This document shows, piece by piece, positions 26,232-39,654 of a stretch of DNA of 64,000 bases. The position numbers and the translations under genes were made by a program. The stretch covers positions 1,302,001-1,366,000 of the forward strand of contig CP075493.1 of assembly GCA_021613535.1 (NCBI GenBank), given 5' to 3'. Numbering within the stretch: position 1 is the stretch's first letter; each line of letters starts with the position of its first letter. This stretch comes from Adineta vaga (lineage: Eukaryota > Rotifera). A model generated the notes under the pieces. The model saw only the letters and a program-made list of their open reading frames with translations, made no database searches and had not been told where the DNA came from.

Positions 26232-26254
26232 CGAAGTCATGATGTATAATAATT
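26232..26254. repeat. 23-bp exact copy of the innexin stop region
   Basis: The 23 bases at 26232-26254 are identical to 22350-22372, which hold the last codons and stop of the innexin gene. The two copies bracket about 3.9 kb of pseudogene and transposon material. Confidence 0.55.
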
Positions 26255-26437
26255 CATTTCCGTTCGTTGTATCAATCATTGCCTATGAATATTACCGTAT
26301 GTGTATTAGTTTACTAATAACGTTAATCCTCTGGATTAGCTGACTCTTTTCTAAAAGAATACTCAATGAAGTCCCTTCGAAGAAACGTCCAAAGCACGTA
26401 AAAGTCATTTAAATCCATATTCTGAAGTATCTAGAAG

Positions 26438-26612
26438 TGCAGAATCTTCCGTGACACGATCGAGTTTGCGTCCCCGGAGAAATTTGTTCGCAAATGTTTC
26501 GTTTCTGAAAGGTGCCAATTCAAAAAGTTCACGTAGAAATACTACAACAATTTCCCTAAAAAGGTAAAATTTCCTCCTCCCCCGCACGGGGGCGCACACG
26601 GAAGATTCTGCA
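26438..26612. mobile_element. Inverted-repeat element with 16-bp perfect ends
   Basis: TGCAGAATCTTCCGTG at 26438-26453 recurs as its exact complement at 26597-26612. The 175-bp element is more GC-rich than its flanks (CCCCCGCACGGGGGCGC inside). The minus-strand frame across it (26405-26659) is not protein-like. Confidence 0.6.
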
Positions 26613-26911
26613 ACTTTGGGAGTATCACTCTCTAAATCAACGTCTAGTCGGTCGGCCACTTAGGACTAGCCGTTGACATGAAGGCCTTCATTGTTTCGTT
26701 TACTTTTGATTCATTTCCAAAATGAATAAGTGAATTTCCTTTGGTCTTCTCTTCAGAAGGAACTGACTTTGTATTACTATAAAAGTTCCAGTTCCTCGAC
26801 CTCGATTACCAATCGTTTTCCGATAATCATCCTTAAGTTTTCATTGATTGATAGATTGCTGCAATTTGATTGAATTAAAACTTCCTTCCTCTCTAATGTT
26901 GAAATCGTATT

Positions 26912-27066
26912 GGTTAAAATCGTCATGTCAAATGACCCTTAATGGTCGAAACCCCGATCCAAAATAACCTTGCTTCGTCAAGCTATCACGTGAAGAAATC
27001 TGATTGGCTTGGACAAACAAACTTTGACGATTTTTAACCAGCCTATAACCCTTTCTTTCAGAAAAG
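26912..27066. mobile_element. Inverted-repeat element related to 55497-55586
   Basis: GGTTAAAATCGTCA at 26912 pairs with TGACGATTTTTAACC near 27025-27039. The right part (27000-27066, including TTGGCTTGGACAAACAAACTTTG and CCTTTCTTTCAGAAAAG) recurs in reverse complement at 55497-55586, showing that it belongs to a dispersed family. Confidence 0.5.
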
Positions 27067-28957
27067 AGAATTATTCTCTGTCATTTTTTTATGGAAAATA
27101 GACATATCAATATTATTTCAAATATCCAAGAAGAACTGTCATACACTATCTTTTTGTTCATATTCAAATGAGATTTATAAAGATATATATAATTGAATGT
27201 CATGTATACTGATGAACTCTATAGTCTTATTTGATCCATAGATATCGTACACTTTGCAACGAATAGAAAGAAATTGATAGAAGCACACACATTCGATATT
27301 GCATAGTAACTCATTCATCAACGTGATTCATTTTTATTCGTTGGTCAGCACCAACAACAACAGCAACATACAGAGAATTATCGTCACAGTTATTTCTTGT
27401 GAACCAGTATGAATATATGTTCGCAGCCGAAACTGGATCACTAATAGCATTGATTTAATGTTATACACAACGATGGAAAGAAAGAAATTTTCATTCTTAC
27501 CATTGCTGTAACTATTCAACACGGTATAACTTTGATCTTGTTGAATCTCAATCAATTCTGTCAGATAACGTAGGATTGATTGCGACTCGTGCAAGAATAA
27601 TTTTTGGATTGAACTAATTTAATGCAAAGATTTTCGAATAAAAATGGAAGCACGGGCCTTTATTTTTATATCTATGGAATGTAAACCGTACAAGCTTTGT
27701 TTTCGGCGTATCAATACCTATGGCAACATTCGTTACATTAAGATCAAAACCATCAAGCACACGTGTAGTGGAAAAGATTGAAGGCAAACATAACAAAAAG
27801 CTTATTTTATTTTTGTAATTTATCCGAAATAAAATTTTTGCATGTGTTATTAAATGTCTTTTCGAACTGATCTGTCTCTCTTTTTATTGATAATCAATAT
27901 GTTTTCGTCTTTTTGCTCGATCTTAGATCAAGAAAAGAAACGACAGTTAGATGGTTACGGATATACGAGTAAAACAAATGAATTTAAAAAAATGACGATA
28001 TAGTCTTACTAGAATTTCTCATTAAAATCATACAGAATTATGTTTTTATGTCAATATTCCTTCATAGATTGCAGAATTCACGAAATCTTTTAATCAATAT
28101 ATTAGATCACATTGTCAGTCTTGTCTTGTATGGTAATAATAACCATTGCAATTTATTTGATGATGCATCTTACTGCGTGTTGTTGAAATGTTGATCGGAT
28201 GTGAGATCAACTAAAAAGGAAAAATAAAAGAGTAGGGAGTTAGTAAATCTCAATAAAACTGAACTCATCGAAAAACAAAAAAAAAATAACAATATGAAGC
28301 AAAAATTGCTTAATTCTTTGAAAAGACCCATATTTTACTTTAACTACACCGATATAAAGAATGTTTAAGCTCTTCAGTTCAACTGAACAATGACACTTCA
28401 GCCACTTGCATTCAGAAAAATTATATTACAGTAACTATCGATAAATCTTTCCATTCTACTGTTCAGGAGAATGTCGCTCCACTTGCATATGAATAATACC
28501 GTGTCATTTATTAAATAGTTTACACATCACAAACGCGTTTCTAAATCACTTTAGAGTTTCACAATCAAATGTATATGAATGTCTGTATTGTTTTGGACAT
28601 TTCATGTACTATAAAAAGAATATGTATTGATTTTTTCTTTATGATGTCTTCTGTTCAGTATCTAACGCCCTCTATTAATACATTTTATTTACTTCGAAAT
28701 ATTAAGAAAAAACGACAGAAATCGAAACTATATTTTACTGACATAAAACACAAATTAGATATTCATCTAAAACTCTAATATCATCTCGTGATGAATCATT
28801 GGATATTGAAGATTGTCTATGTATGTTTTATAGTTAATCATATCATAATATAGCATACCGTCACCGTCTTTTAAAAAATATTCTTGTTCATTGCAAACAG
28901 ATTGTTGTCAATTTTTACGGTTGTTTTTCTAGATATCCTTGAAAAACATCAATAACA
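27067..28957. other. No confident gene
   Basis: Between 27334 and 27796 the minus strand has two partly open stretches (containing DTPKTKLVRFTFHRYKNK and ESQSILRYLTELIEIQQDQ) in different frames; this may be an old gene fragment but I cannot identify it. The rest is AT-rich with nothing supported. The end (GTTTTTCTAG at 28923-28932) is an acceptor-like site 26 bp before the PSMA7 start codon. Confidence 0.35.
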
Positions 28958-29819
28958 ATGGCTGGCGAATATGATACAGCAATTACGGTATTCTCTCCTG
29001 ATGGTCGTCTCTTTCAAGTTGAATATGCACAAGAAGCTGTCAAGAAAGGATCAACAGCCGTCGGTGTACGTGGCAAAAATATTGTTGTTCTAGGAGTTGA
29101 AAAAAAAGCTGTTGCTGTTTTACAAGAAGATCGGTAAGACTTTTATTTCAAACGATTCCTTGTTTTTATCTTCAAATTTTTTCAGTACGGTTCGTAAAAT
29201 CTGCGTGCTCGATGATCATGTTGCCATGGCATTTGCTGGTCTTACGGCTGATGCTCGTGTTCTAATGCATCGTGCTCGTATTGAATGTCAATCACATCGA
29301 CTTAATGTTGAAGATCCCGTCACGATCGAATATATTACTCGATACATTGCTGATTTACAACAAAAATATACACAAGGACGTGGTCGTCGTCCATTTGGTT
29401 TATCTACATTAATTGTTGGTTTTGATTATGATGGTACACCACGTCTTTATTCAACAGATCCAAGTGGCACATATCATGAATGGAAAGCCAATGCAATTGG
29501 TCGACAAGCGAAAACGGTTCGAGAATATTTAGAAAAAGCTTACACAGAAACCACTTATGAATCGAATCATGAATCAATTAAACTATGTATTCGAGCATTG
29601 CTTGAAGTTGTACAAAGTGGATCAAAGAATGTCGAAATTGCAGTTATGTTAAGACATAAAGTATTAAAAACACTTAGTGCCGATGAAGTTGAAAAGTATA
29701 TTGCTGAAATTGAAAAAGAAAATGAAATCGAAGCAGAAAAGAAAAAACAAGCAAAACAAATCGGTGGTGGATCAACAACAACTACGGCTTTAACAACACA
29801 AACATCAAGAAAAGATTAG
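28958..29819 (+). CDS. PSMA7: 20S proteasome subunit alpha type 7 (alpha-4)
   Basis: Exons 28958-29133 and 29186-29819 give 269 residues. Alpha-4 is one of seven subunits of the outer ring of the 20S core that gate substrate entry. The N-terminal alpha signature is present ([31 protein letters not shown]), followed by [10 protein letters not shown], the [21 protein letters not shown] block, and [13 protein letters not shown]. Human PSMA7 has 248 residues; here the extra length is a Lys/Glu-rich helix followed by a Thr-rich, low-complexity C-terminus ([18 protein letters not shown]). The gene is compact, with one 52-bp intron. No defect seen. Confidence 0.97.
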
Positions 29820-30089
29820 AAAAAAGAGATCAAAGATCTCGGTGAATAACTTTCTCTTCTTTTTCTTCTTAAACACTTTCTTTTTACGATTATAGTTAAT
29901 TCTTGCGTTTCGTTTGTCTTATGATATTAATACATATAAAACAAGACATATATGATGTTCAAGTAAAACTTCTTCATTTCTAGATAATTGATACTTAAGA
30001 TTTCCATCATCTAACGATTTTTCAAAGAGAAATTAACATTCTAAAATCAAGCTTATATTTTTTTGTAGATGTTTAGTCTAAAATAAATA

Positions 30090-31633
30090 ATGGATGATGT
30101 AATTAATCTTATCGATCATTTGGTAAATGCAAAATATTCCATTGATACAGTGGAATCGATTGCTAATCAATTAAATTTGTCCAGAGATCAGATTTATCGA
30201 ATTTTAAGAGCTGATCGTTACAAAGATTATTTTCAATTCATCAAAAAAACCAATCAAGGAAAAGACAAAATCGCTCTTACACTCGATGTAAGTATCTATG
30301 AAAGAGATATCGAATATATATCATATCGATTCATATGATTCAGCTTTTCTGTTGTACACATTATGCTCAACAATGTAAGAATCAATCCTGTCCATTTTTA
30401 CACTTATGTCCATATAACATTCGGCCAATGCATGGTAAATGTACAAATAAAACTTGTCCATACGATCACGAAGTTTTAAAAAGCAATCATAACAAAAAAC
30501 TCATCAACACACGTGGTTTAAACTTTCTTTCAGACAATCTCCTTTTAAATTTAGCACGTGCTAGTGCTGATCCCGATCGATCGGTACAGATAAATACACA
30601 TCATTAATATTTCAATTCAAAGATCTCTCTTTCAATTCTAGTTTTGGGTATGTACAGATAATGGTAAAAAAGATGGTTGTGCAAAAAAATCTCAATGTGA
30701 TAAATTACATTATTGTTATTTTTCTTTGATCAATGCTTGTACAAAAGTCTACTGTCAACATGTTATTAACGATGCATGTATTGCATATTTTCGACATAAA
30801 GATTTATCAGAACAAGAACATAAAGATATTCTTGAAGCTTTTAAAAAAGTTCTTCGACAACGGTTTGTTATTTAAAAGGATTCACTCTTGTTCATAAGAT
30901 GATTTAATATTTTTAGAAAACCTGATTATATCAGTACAATCAACGTTCCTCCACACCCATCTTGGACTGAATCGATATCAATTAATGAAAAATCACTCCA
31001 TTCTAATAATCATAACAAGTAAATTAAGTTTTAGAATTAAGAATTTCAAATAAAGTTTCGTTTATTCTAGTAAATCACCCATTGTTAATGAACAACCTTC
31101 GACTCCATCGGTTCGTTCAATATTATCAGCATCAGCACCAGAATATAATGCAAAAACTGTGTCCAAATCTGATCTATGTCCACCATCATCAGAACATGAA
31201 CAAGATATTCTTTTGATTGATTCTTTAGATGAACATGAATGGACAGAAGTCGAATGTTGTTTAACACAAGAAATTGGTTATTCCATTAGATTATTAATTT
31301 CTAAAATAATTCTTTCAGAGTATAAAACTTCTCATCGGTATTGTTGTCTCTTTTCAAAACTTATTATTTAAATCTAAATTTCTTGTTTCTAGTCAAACGA
31401 ATTCTTTAAAATCTGTTTATTATTATTGTCCAATAGAAAATATTCATGATATATTCAAATTACTTCGTTGTCAAAATGAACAAAACTTATTGTTGAAACC
31501 ATTAGTTATCTATTCAAATATTCATGATGCACATGAAGCAACTGAATTAAATCTTGAAAATAATCAATTTTGTCTCTTACGTCTACTTGTATTTCAATCG
31601 AATCTTGTTGAGGAAAATCCTGTAGAAATCTAG
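30090..31633 (+). CDS. ZAP/PARP12-like CCCH zinc-finger protein with a frame change
   Basis: Exons 30090-30287, 30344-30583, 30642-30864, 30917-31018, 31071-31337, 31393-31633. The layout matches the N-terminus of ZC3HAV1 and PARP12, which bind RNA: a winged-helix-like start (residues 1-66), then CCCH fingers C-x8-C-x4-C-x3-H, C-x10-C-x4-C-x3-H and C-x8-C-x5-C-x3-H, and a fourth degenerate one. The tail may be the remnant of an ADP-ribosyltransferase fold (weak). The clear frame before 30839 and the clear frame after 30846 differ by -1, meeting at T TTT TTA AAA AA. Without a shift, translation stops at 31214-31216. The 3' end is cut by a one-base deletion (TAG at 31631) relative to the duplicate at 35003-35330. 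It is either a decaying gene, a frameshifted gene, or affected by an assembly error. Confidence 0.65.
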
Positions 31634-31697
31634 ATCCATCAATGATATCTTTTGATCGAATGTGGATTTATATTTATAATGATCAAGAGATTTCTTA
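31293..31697 (+). repeat. Direct repeat, copy 1 (3' end of the zinc-finger gene)
   Basis: About 405 bp nearly identical to 34901-35308, covering the tail of exon 5, the last intron and most of exon 6 of the ZAP-like gene. The main differences are in the intron pyrimidine tract and a one-base deletion at about 31632 that creates a stop. Confidence 0.85.
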
Positions 31698-32942
31698 AAA
31701 AAATATAAAAGTTATTTTATCTCATGCATTTTCGTTTTGTACATATGTAGAGATGAATTATTTTTCATTTCTAAAAATAAACATTGATGCAATCCATTTA
31801 GAGATCCAGTTTGTATATATACATATAAAGGTATACTCACATTCATCTTTAAGATTGTTCAACTATTAGTTTTACATGCTGAACACTTGATCCTATGTGT
31901 ATCTTCTATTAATATTAGAATTGATTTTGGAGGTTCTTTTTCTACTTGCAAATAATGATTTGATTGTTCGTTCAATTCTAAATTAAATTTTAAATCATGA
32001 AAAGAAACTTTTAAAAAAGTTTCTTCTTATCATGAAATTCCTGCTGATGATAGTGAAAATCATTATCTAAAAAGGAGTTTTCCAAAAATATTTCGATTTG
32101 ACAAGGTTTAATGATAACAGTTCTGTTGTAAACGAACTGGAAGATAGAATATCTGACCATAAACATCGTGGCTCGCTTGTTGAATTTATTAGAAAGTTTT
32201 TGTCTTTGTCGAACTTATGACTGATATTGAATTTCATTTTTACCCTCTTCTAAATTGTTTTTCTACTTAGGTGATAAAAAATAGTATTTCTCTTTGCAAC
32301 AGCATGTTATAGAAATACACATGAAAGAGCAATTATCAAAATAGAAAAATTGTTAAGAAATGCCATCGTCGTTTTACTCGAACATACGAGTTACGATATC
32401 GTTCTGAATTTAAATAGAATAAATTTCGTTCAACGCATTGAACCAAACGTATCATGAACATCTCTTTTGAAGATTTGACTTTTGAAGTCGTAGATCTTAA
32501 TATATCTGATTGGTGTTTAACTTAATAATTCAAGTCTTCTCTTTATATAAAATGCAGGGAACTAAAAAAGTGGTATCTGAGGACTAAGATTAAGGTCACA
32601 GACACACTATGAAAAAGAAAAGTAAACACGTGATTGGTCAATTCTCTTTTAATTGTATTTTATTGTTTATAGTGTGTCTTAGGCCTAAATTAATGAATAT
32701 TGATTTCCATGCTTTCGATTATGTCGCATTTTCTTCGTTCATCTCTATGTTAATGAACACGGCAGAATAGCTGTTGAAATGTGCGAATGGACTCAACGAC
32801 AAAATAAGATTCATTGACATTTCCTTTTTTGTTCAATAAAAGTTCATCTGTTTCATCCAAGTTTGACGAAAGTCATTATAAATAAACGTCAGATCTGTAT
32901 ATATGTCTACTTGTGAGAGAAACATTGCAGTGAGATCGAAAC
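31698..32942. other. No gene seen
   Basis: Begins exactly where the 3.6-kb direct-repeat homology ends. AT-rich, with no recognisable frame on either strand. It provides the upstream region of the F-box gene at 32943. Confidence 0.4.
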
Positions 32943-34832
32943 ATGGAACAATCTAATGTTCATTTATTGGATCTACCCGATGAGATATTACTTATGATTC
33001 TCAAAAAACTAAATAATATCGATGTTCTCTACTTATTATTAAATATTGGTAATGAACAACTGCATAGTATAGCACAAGAGAACGCTTGCAGTGATACTCT
33101 CGAGTTCGCGTTCATTAACAATATTTCTCCAATTGATTAGCGTAAACTTGATCAGTTTTGCATCGATAGACGGAATTTGATTTTTGGCCATTAGAATTCA
33201 GCTAACAGTATTTATCTATTTTTTCAAGAAGTTTTCATAAGTATCATCATTAATTCTTATTTTCAAAATAGAGTAGTTCACCTAAAGTTCGATCATTAAA
33301 ATAGTATCATGATCAATAGATCGTGTTAAGTTATGTTTTATTTAGATGAATCACCTTTTCGGGATATTTTTCAACAACAAATCACAGAACTTAGTCTTGA
33401 TATTAAGGACAGAAATGGTACAAGTTCATCAACGAACTATACTACAAATGTCTATGAACATATCTTGAAATTTTTCAAAAATTTAAAATCATTGACTATT
33501 ATTGAAACATTCAATCCGTCATACCCACGTTTATCACTTTACAAGTTACCACCAACTACTTTCTTCTCTTCAACTCTCACTCATTTATGTATCAGTATGT
33601 ATACATTAGATGATTGTCTTTCTTTACTTGATGGTCGACTCAAACAATTAACTGAACTTATCGTTGAAATAAGTTTGATAAAAGAATCTCCATCAATCAT
33701 CCACACTACCGTAAGTATTAAACAAAAAGATCGATAATCATGTGACAACACTGATTATCAATTTTGTAGGAATTCATTTGAAAACAATTCAATTTTTCAA
33801 CTTTCTCCTACAATTATAAAACGAAATCTATTAAGTTTCCACAATCACCATTGAGAGATAATGTTTAGTTTGAAAAAGAAACACGTTTTAAATATAGAAT
33901 TCATGAATAGATTGTATGCGTCATTGATTTTGATTAATTTCATTAAATGCATATGTTGATAAATATTCCTTGTCGTTTAGGATGATCTACCTAATTTAAA
34001 AAACTTCTCATTAAAATGTTATACCGAAACTAACCAATATGATAATGAAGTTCGATCTCTTCTTCGTCGTATGGGATTTTTGGAGAAACTAACTTTATAT
34101 CTTCATATCAAAGATCGAGCTAATATCATCGACAATACTCATCTTGAAACTGAAATTCTTATTTATCTGCCACGACTTCATTCATTCACTTTTTATATTT
34201 CTACTAGTTGGAATCCTGTTGATTTATTTCTTGATCTACCCAGACAAGATAATCAGAGTATAATCACAAATATTTGGCAACAACCTGTAGCTAATATCGT
34301 ACATTATATTGGTGATGACTATGCTGTGCATCATATCTTGTCACTTCCGTTTACATTCAATCGCCTTGAATATTTTGGCAATATATTTCCTGATACTATA
34401 TTTAATTATGTTACATTTTTATCAGTACAAGATAGAGTTCCATTTAACCATGAATTCTTTGTTCCAGTTGCTCGATCTTTCCCGTCACTGATTACTTTAC
34501 ATGTTACGAATACTGAATTTCCGTCGAGATTTAATTATGATACATACTCAGCTGATAGTGGTCAATTATATTCAATTGCTGAATATCCTTCTCTTTCTTC
34601 ACTTGATTTGAGATTTACAACTCATAATTATGCAGAACAATTTCTAAATGAAACAATGACATTTGTGCCCTGTCTGGTTGAATTAACAATTAGTTATAGA
34701 GATCTGGAAAAAGTAACAAACAACTTTACGAGAGATCAAACACGACGAAATTGTGCAAAGATCAAACGATTAATAACGGTTGGCACATGGGTGGCTTCCA
34801 AAGATTTCTATTTTTATTTTCCTTTGTTATAA
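32943..34832 (+). pseudogene. F-box/LRR-like gene with a nonsense codon in exon 1
   Basis: The F-box opens at the ATG (MEQSNVHLLDLPDEILLMIL..LNNIDVLYLLL). At 33138-33140 a TAG interrupts a frame that otherwise continues with RKLDQFCIDR; a single C-to-T change from CAG would explain it. Two further exons are intact and in phase: 33346-33710 (..QQITELSLDIKD..LKFFKNLKSLTIIE) and 33981-34832 (LPNLKNFSLKC..LPRLHSFTFYIS..YPSLSSLDLRF), ending at a stop. These are irregular leucine-rich repeats, the substrate-binding part of this type of F-box protein. No donor for exon 1 that fits exon 2 is evident, and part of the middle appears lost. Most likely a recent pseudogene. Confidence 0.6.
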
Positions 34833-34900
34833 ATGATGTTCTATTTTGGTTTTTCGAATAAAATCAGTGGTATGAAATCAATTGAAAAAAAGTTAATCAA

Positions 34901-35308
34901 TTAATTTCTAAAATAATTCTTTCAGAGTATAAAACTTCTCATTGGTATTGTTGTCTCTTTTCAAAACGTATTATTTAAATCTGATTTTCTTTTCTTTTCT
35001 AGTCAAACGAATTCTTCAGAATCTGTTTATTATTACTGTCCAATAGAAAATATTCATGATATATTCAAATTACTTCGTTGTCAAAATGAACAAAACTTAT
35101 TGTTGAAACCATTAGTTATCTATTCAAATATTCATGATGCACATGAAGCAACTGAATTAAATCTTGAAAATAATCAATTTTGTCTCTTACGTCTACTTGT
35201 ATTTCAATCGAATCTTGTTGAGGAAAATCCTGTAGAAGTCTATGATCCATCAATGATATCTTTTGATCGAATGTGGATTTATATTTATAATGATCAAGAG
35301 ATTTCTTA
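34901..35308 (+). repeat. Direct repeat, copy 2 (3' end of the zinc-finger gene)
   Basis: Near-identical to 31293-31697 with one exon boundary preserved (acceptor at 35002). It lies 3.6 kb downstream, just after the F-box gene, with homology starting at ATTAATTTCTAAAATAATTC and ending in ATTTCTTA. Confidence 0.85.
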
Positions 35309-35330
35309 TCATTTCATATGTATAACATGA
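35003..35330 (+). pseudogene. Duplicated, intact last exon of the ZAP-like gene
   Basis: From the acceptor at 35002 the frame runs 109 codons to a stop at 35328-35330. It matches exon 6 of the ZAP-like gene but extends further (VYDPSMISFDRMWIYIYNDQ and beyond) because it lacks the one-base deletion. The end pattern (Leu/Val-rich strand, YDPS, IYIYNDQ) is loosely like the last strands of a PARP catalytic fold (YDS...IFVVF...YPEYLI); I rate that weak. It could be the original gene end, displaced by insertion of the F-box locus, or an orphan copy without a promoter. Confidence 0.5.
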
Positions 35331-35883
35331 CATATTTTTTTAACTTACTAACAAATTGCACATGAAATAGAAGAGTAAAACTGTTGATTGAATAAGTTTA
35401 ATGGAATATGTCATGTTTCTTGAACAATATTAACTGACGTCATTCAAATTTTTAATTAAACTATAGGTTATTTTTGATGAAATCATTCTATTTAAATAAA
35501 CATAAGAAAGGGGAATCTAATTCCATTATCTTCTTAGTTGTGATAAAATTTCATTTAATTAAACGACGTCATTTTCAATCTTTTGAATATTGGCGCCATC
35601 TATCCAGGAACTTCTTGTTCTATTTCATTTCTTTCTTTCGTGGAATATTTTTAATCATCATTTAAGATTGAAATAATCTGAATCATTTTTTGAAAAAAAC
35701 TTCTGAAAAGCGAAAGTTTATTTATTTCGGAATAATTTCAACCAATAGAAGAATTCCGAAAGAAAATCTACCTAATTTTTTTTTTCTTCTCTACTATAGA
35801 TCGACGAGTGTGTGAGTGTGAACGATTGATCGATATTATTTCAAACATCTGTTTATAGTTGATTCACTTACGCAACATTCCTC
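35331..35883. other. No gene seen; 5' leader of ENSA
   Basis: AT-rich. An acceptor-like TTCTTCTCTACTATAG ends at 35799, 84 bp before the ENSA start codon, and could be a 5' UTR intron end or a trans-splice site. Confidence 0.35.
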
Positions 35884-36359
35884 ATGGATTCAACAAACGA
35901 AAATACAACACCAATGGTAAAGAAAACTTTTTTCTAAAAACCATCTAGAATTCAAATGATCTTCGTCTAGGACAATGGCATGACACCAGAAATGAGTGAA
36001 GAAGCCAAATTAAAAGCTAAATATGGTGGTGCACTTCCTCGACAACAAAAATTATTAACAAAAAAATTAATAACAAAAGTAAGAAGATCTTTATTTTATC
36101 TTGAAAATTGATGTTTATTTTGTTTCTTTTCTTCTTCAAGCCAAAATATTTCGATTCTGGTGATTATAATGTCGCTAAAGCTCAAGGTAAATTAGATGCT
36201 AGTAAACCCGATCCAACAACAAAAATAACAAATGATAAACAAGTCCCATCACTAATTGTTCCTGAAACTGTTACTGGACATGAAATTCCAACACCTGAAA
36301 CAGTCATGCCAAGGAAATTATCGTGTGCAGCTACAATGACACCAACATCAGCACAATGA
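35884..36359 (+). CDS. ENSA: Alpha-endosulfine / ARPP19
   Basis: Exons 35884-35916, 35971-36078 and 36141-36359 (all phase 0) give 119 residues. ENSA/ARPP19, when phosphorylated by Greatwall kinase, inhibits PP2A-B55 and so promotes mitotic entry. The Greatwall/PP2A-inhibitory motif KYFDSGDY is at residues 49-56, with the target serine at 53. The preceding KLKAKYG.LPRQQKLLTKKL region is typical of the family. A basic RKLS near residue 108 sits where vertebrate ENSA has its PKA site. The length matches the family (112-121). The 33-bp first exon is small but has a good donor. Confidence 0.93.
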
Positions 36360-36600
36360 ACCTACCTATACATATCCCAACGAACAAAATTCAAAAAAGA
36401 AAACATTATTTTTTTCGTCGTCGTCGTCTTCTTTTTCTTCTTCTACTTGTAATCTCTTTCATTCGATTTATTTTTTCACTTCACTATCAGCCTTTTTCTT
36501 TCTCTGTATATATGTGAGAGTATTTTCAAAAAGACACACACGTACACAGATTTTTTTTCTTGTCTTTCTAGAAAAACAAAGAATATAATTAATTATCATC

Positions 36601-39291
<2,691 letters not shown>

Positions 39292-39654
39292 AAAGAATCT
39301 GTTGTTTTAAATAAAAAAAAATATTCTTGTTATTTCATTCTTTCCTAAAACTAAATGGCCAGATCACAAATCTTTGAAGAAAAGTTAAAACATTCATTGA
39401 GATTGAAAATAATTCAGTCGTCGCTACTATACATTCGAATATGAAAAAGAACAAAGGACATCTAGATGAATTACTAACATCTAATCATTAACAGTGGTAC
39501 AAAATGGACTATTGCATTCATACTTATCTACACTATTTTCTCTTTTCATATAATAAGTGTGTATATACTTATTGACACGATAAAAAGAAGAAAAAAAACG
39601 CATAATATCTATATACATCATTCTAGCAACGAAATAAACAAATCATCACGTTTT

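Noticed and set aside
39559-39654. Longer N-terminus for the SDR gene
   Set aside because: The upstream codon is GTG and the extra residues are basic and unlike the family; the ATG at 39655 begins the membrane anchor.
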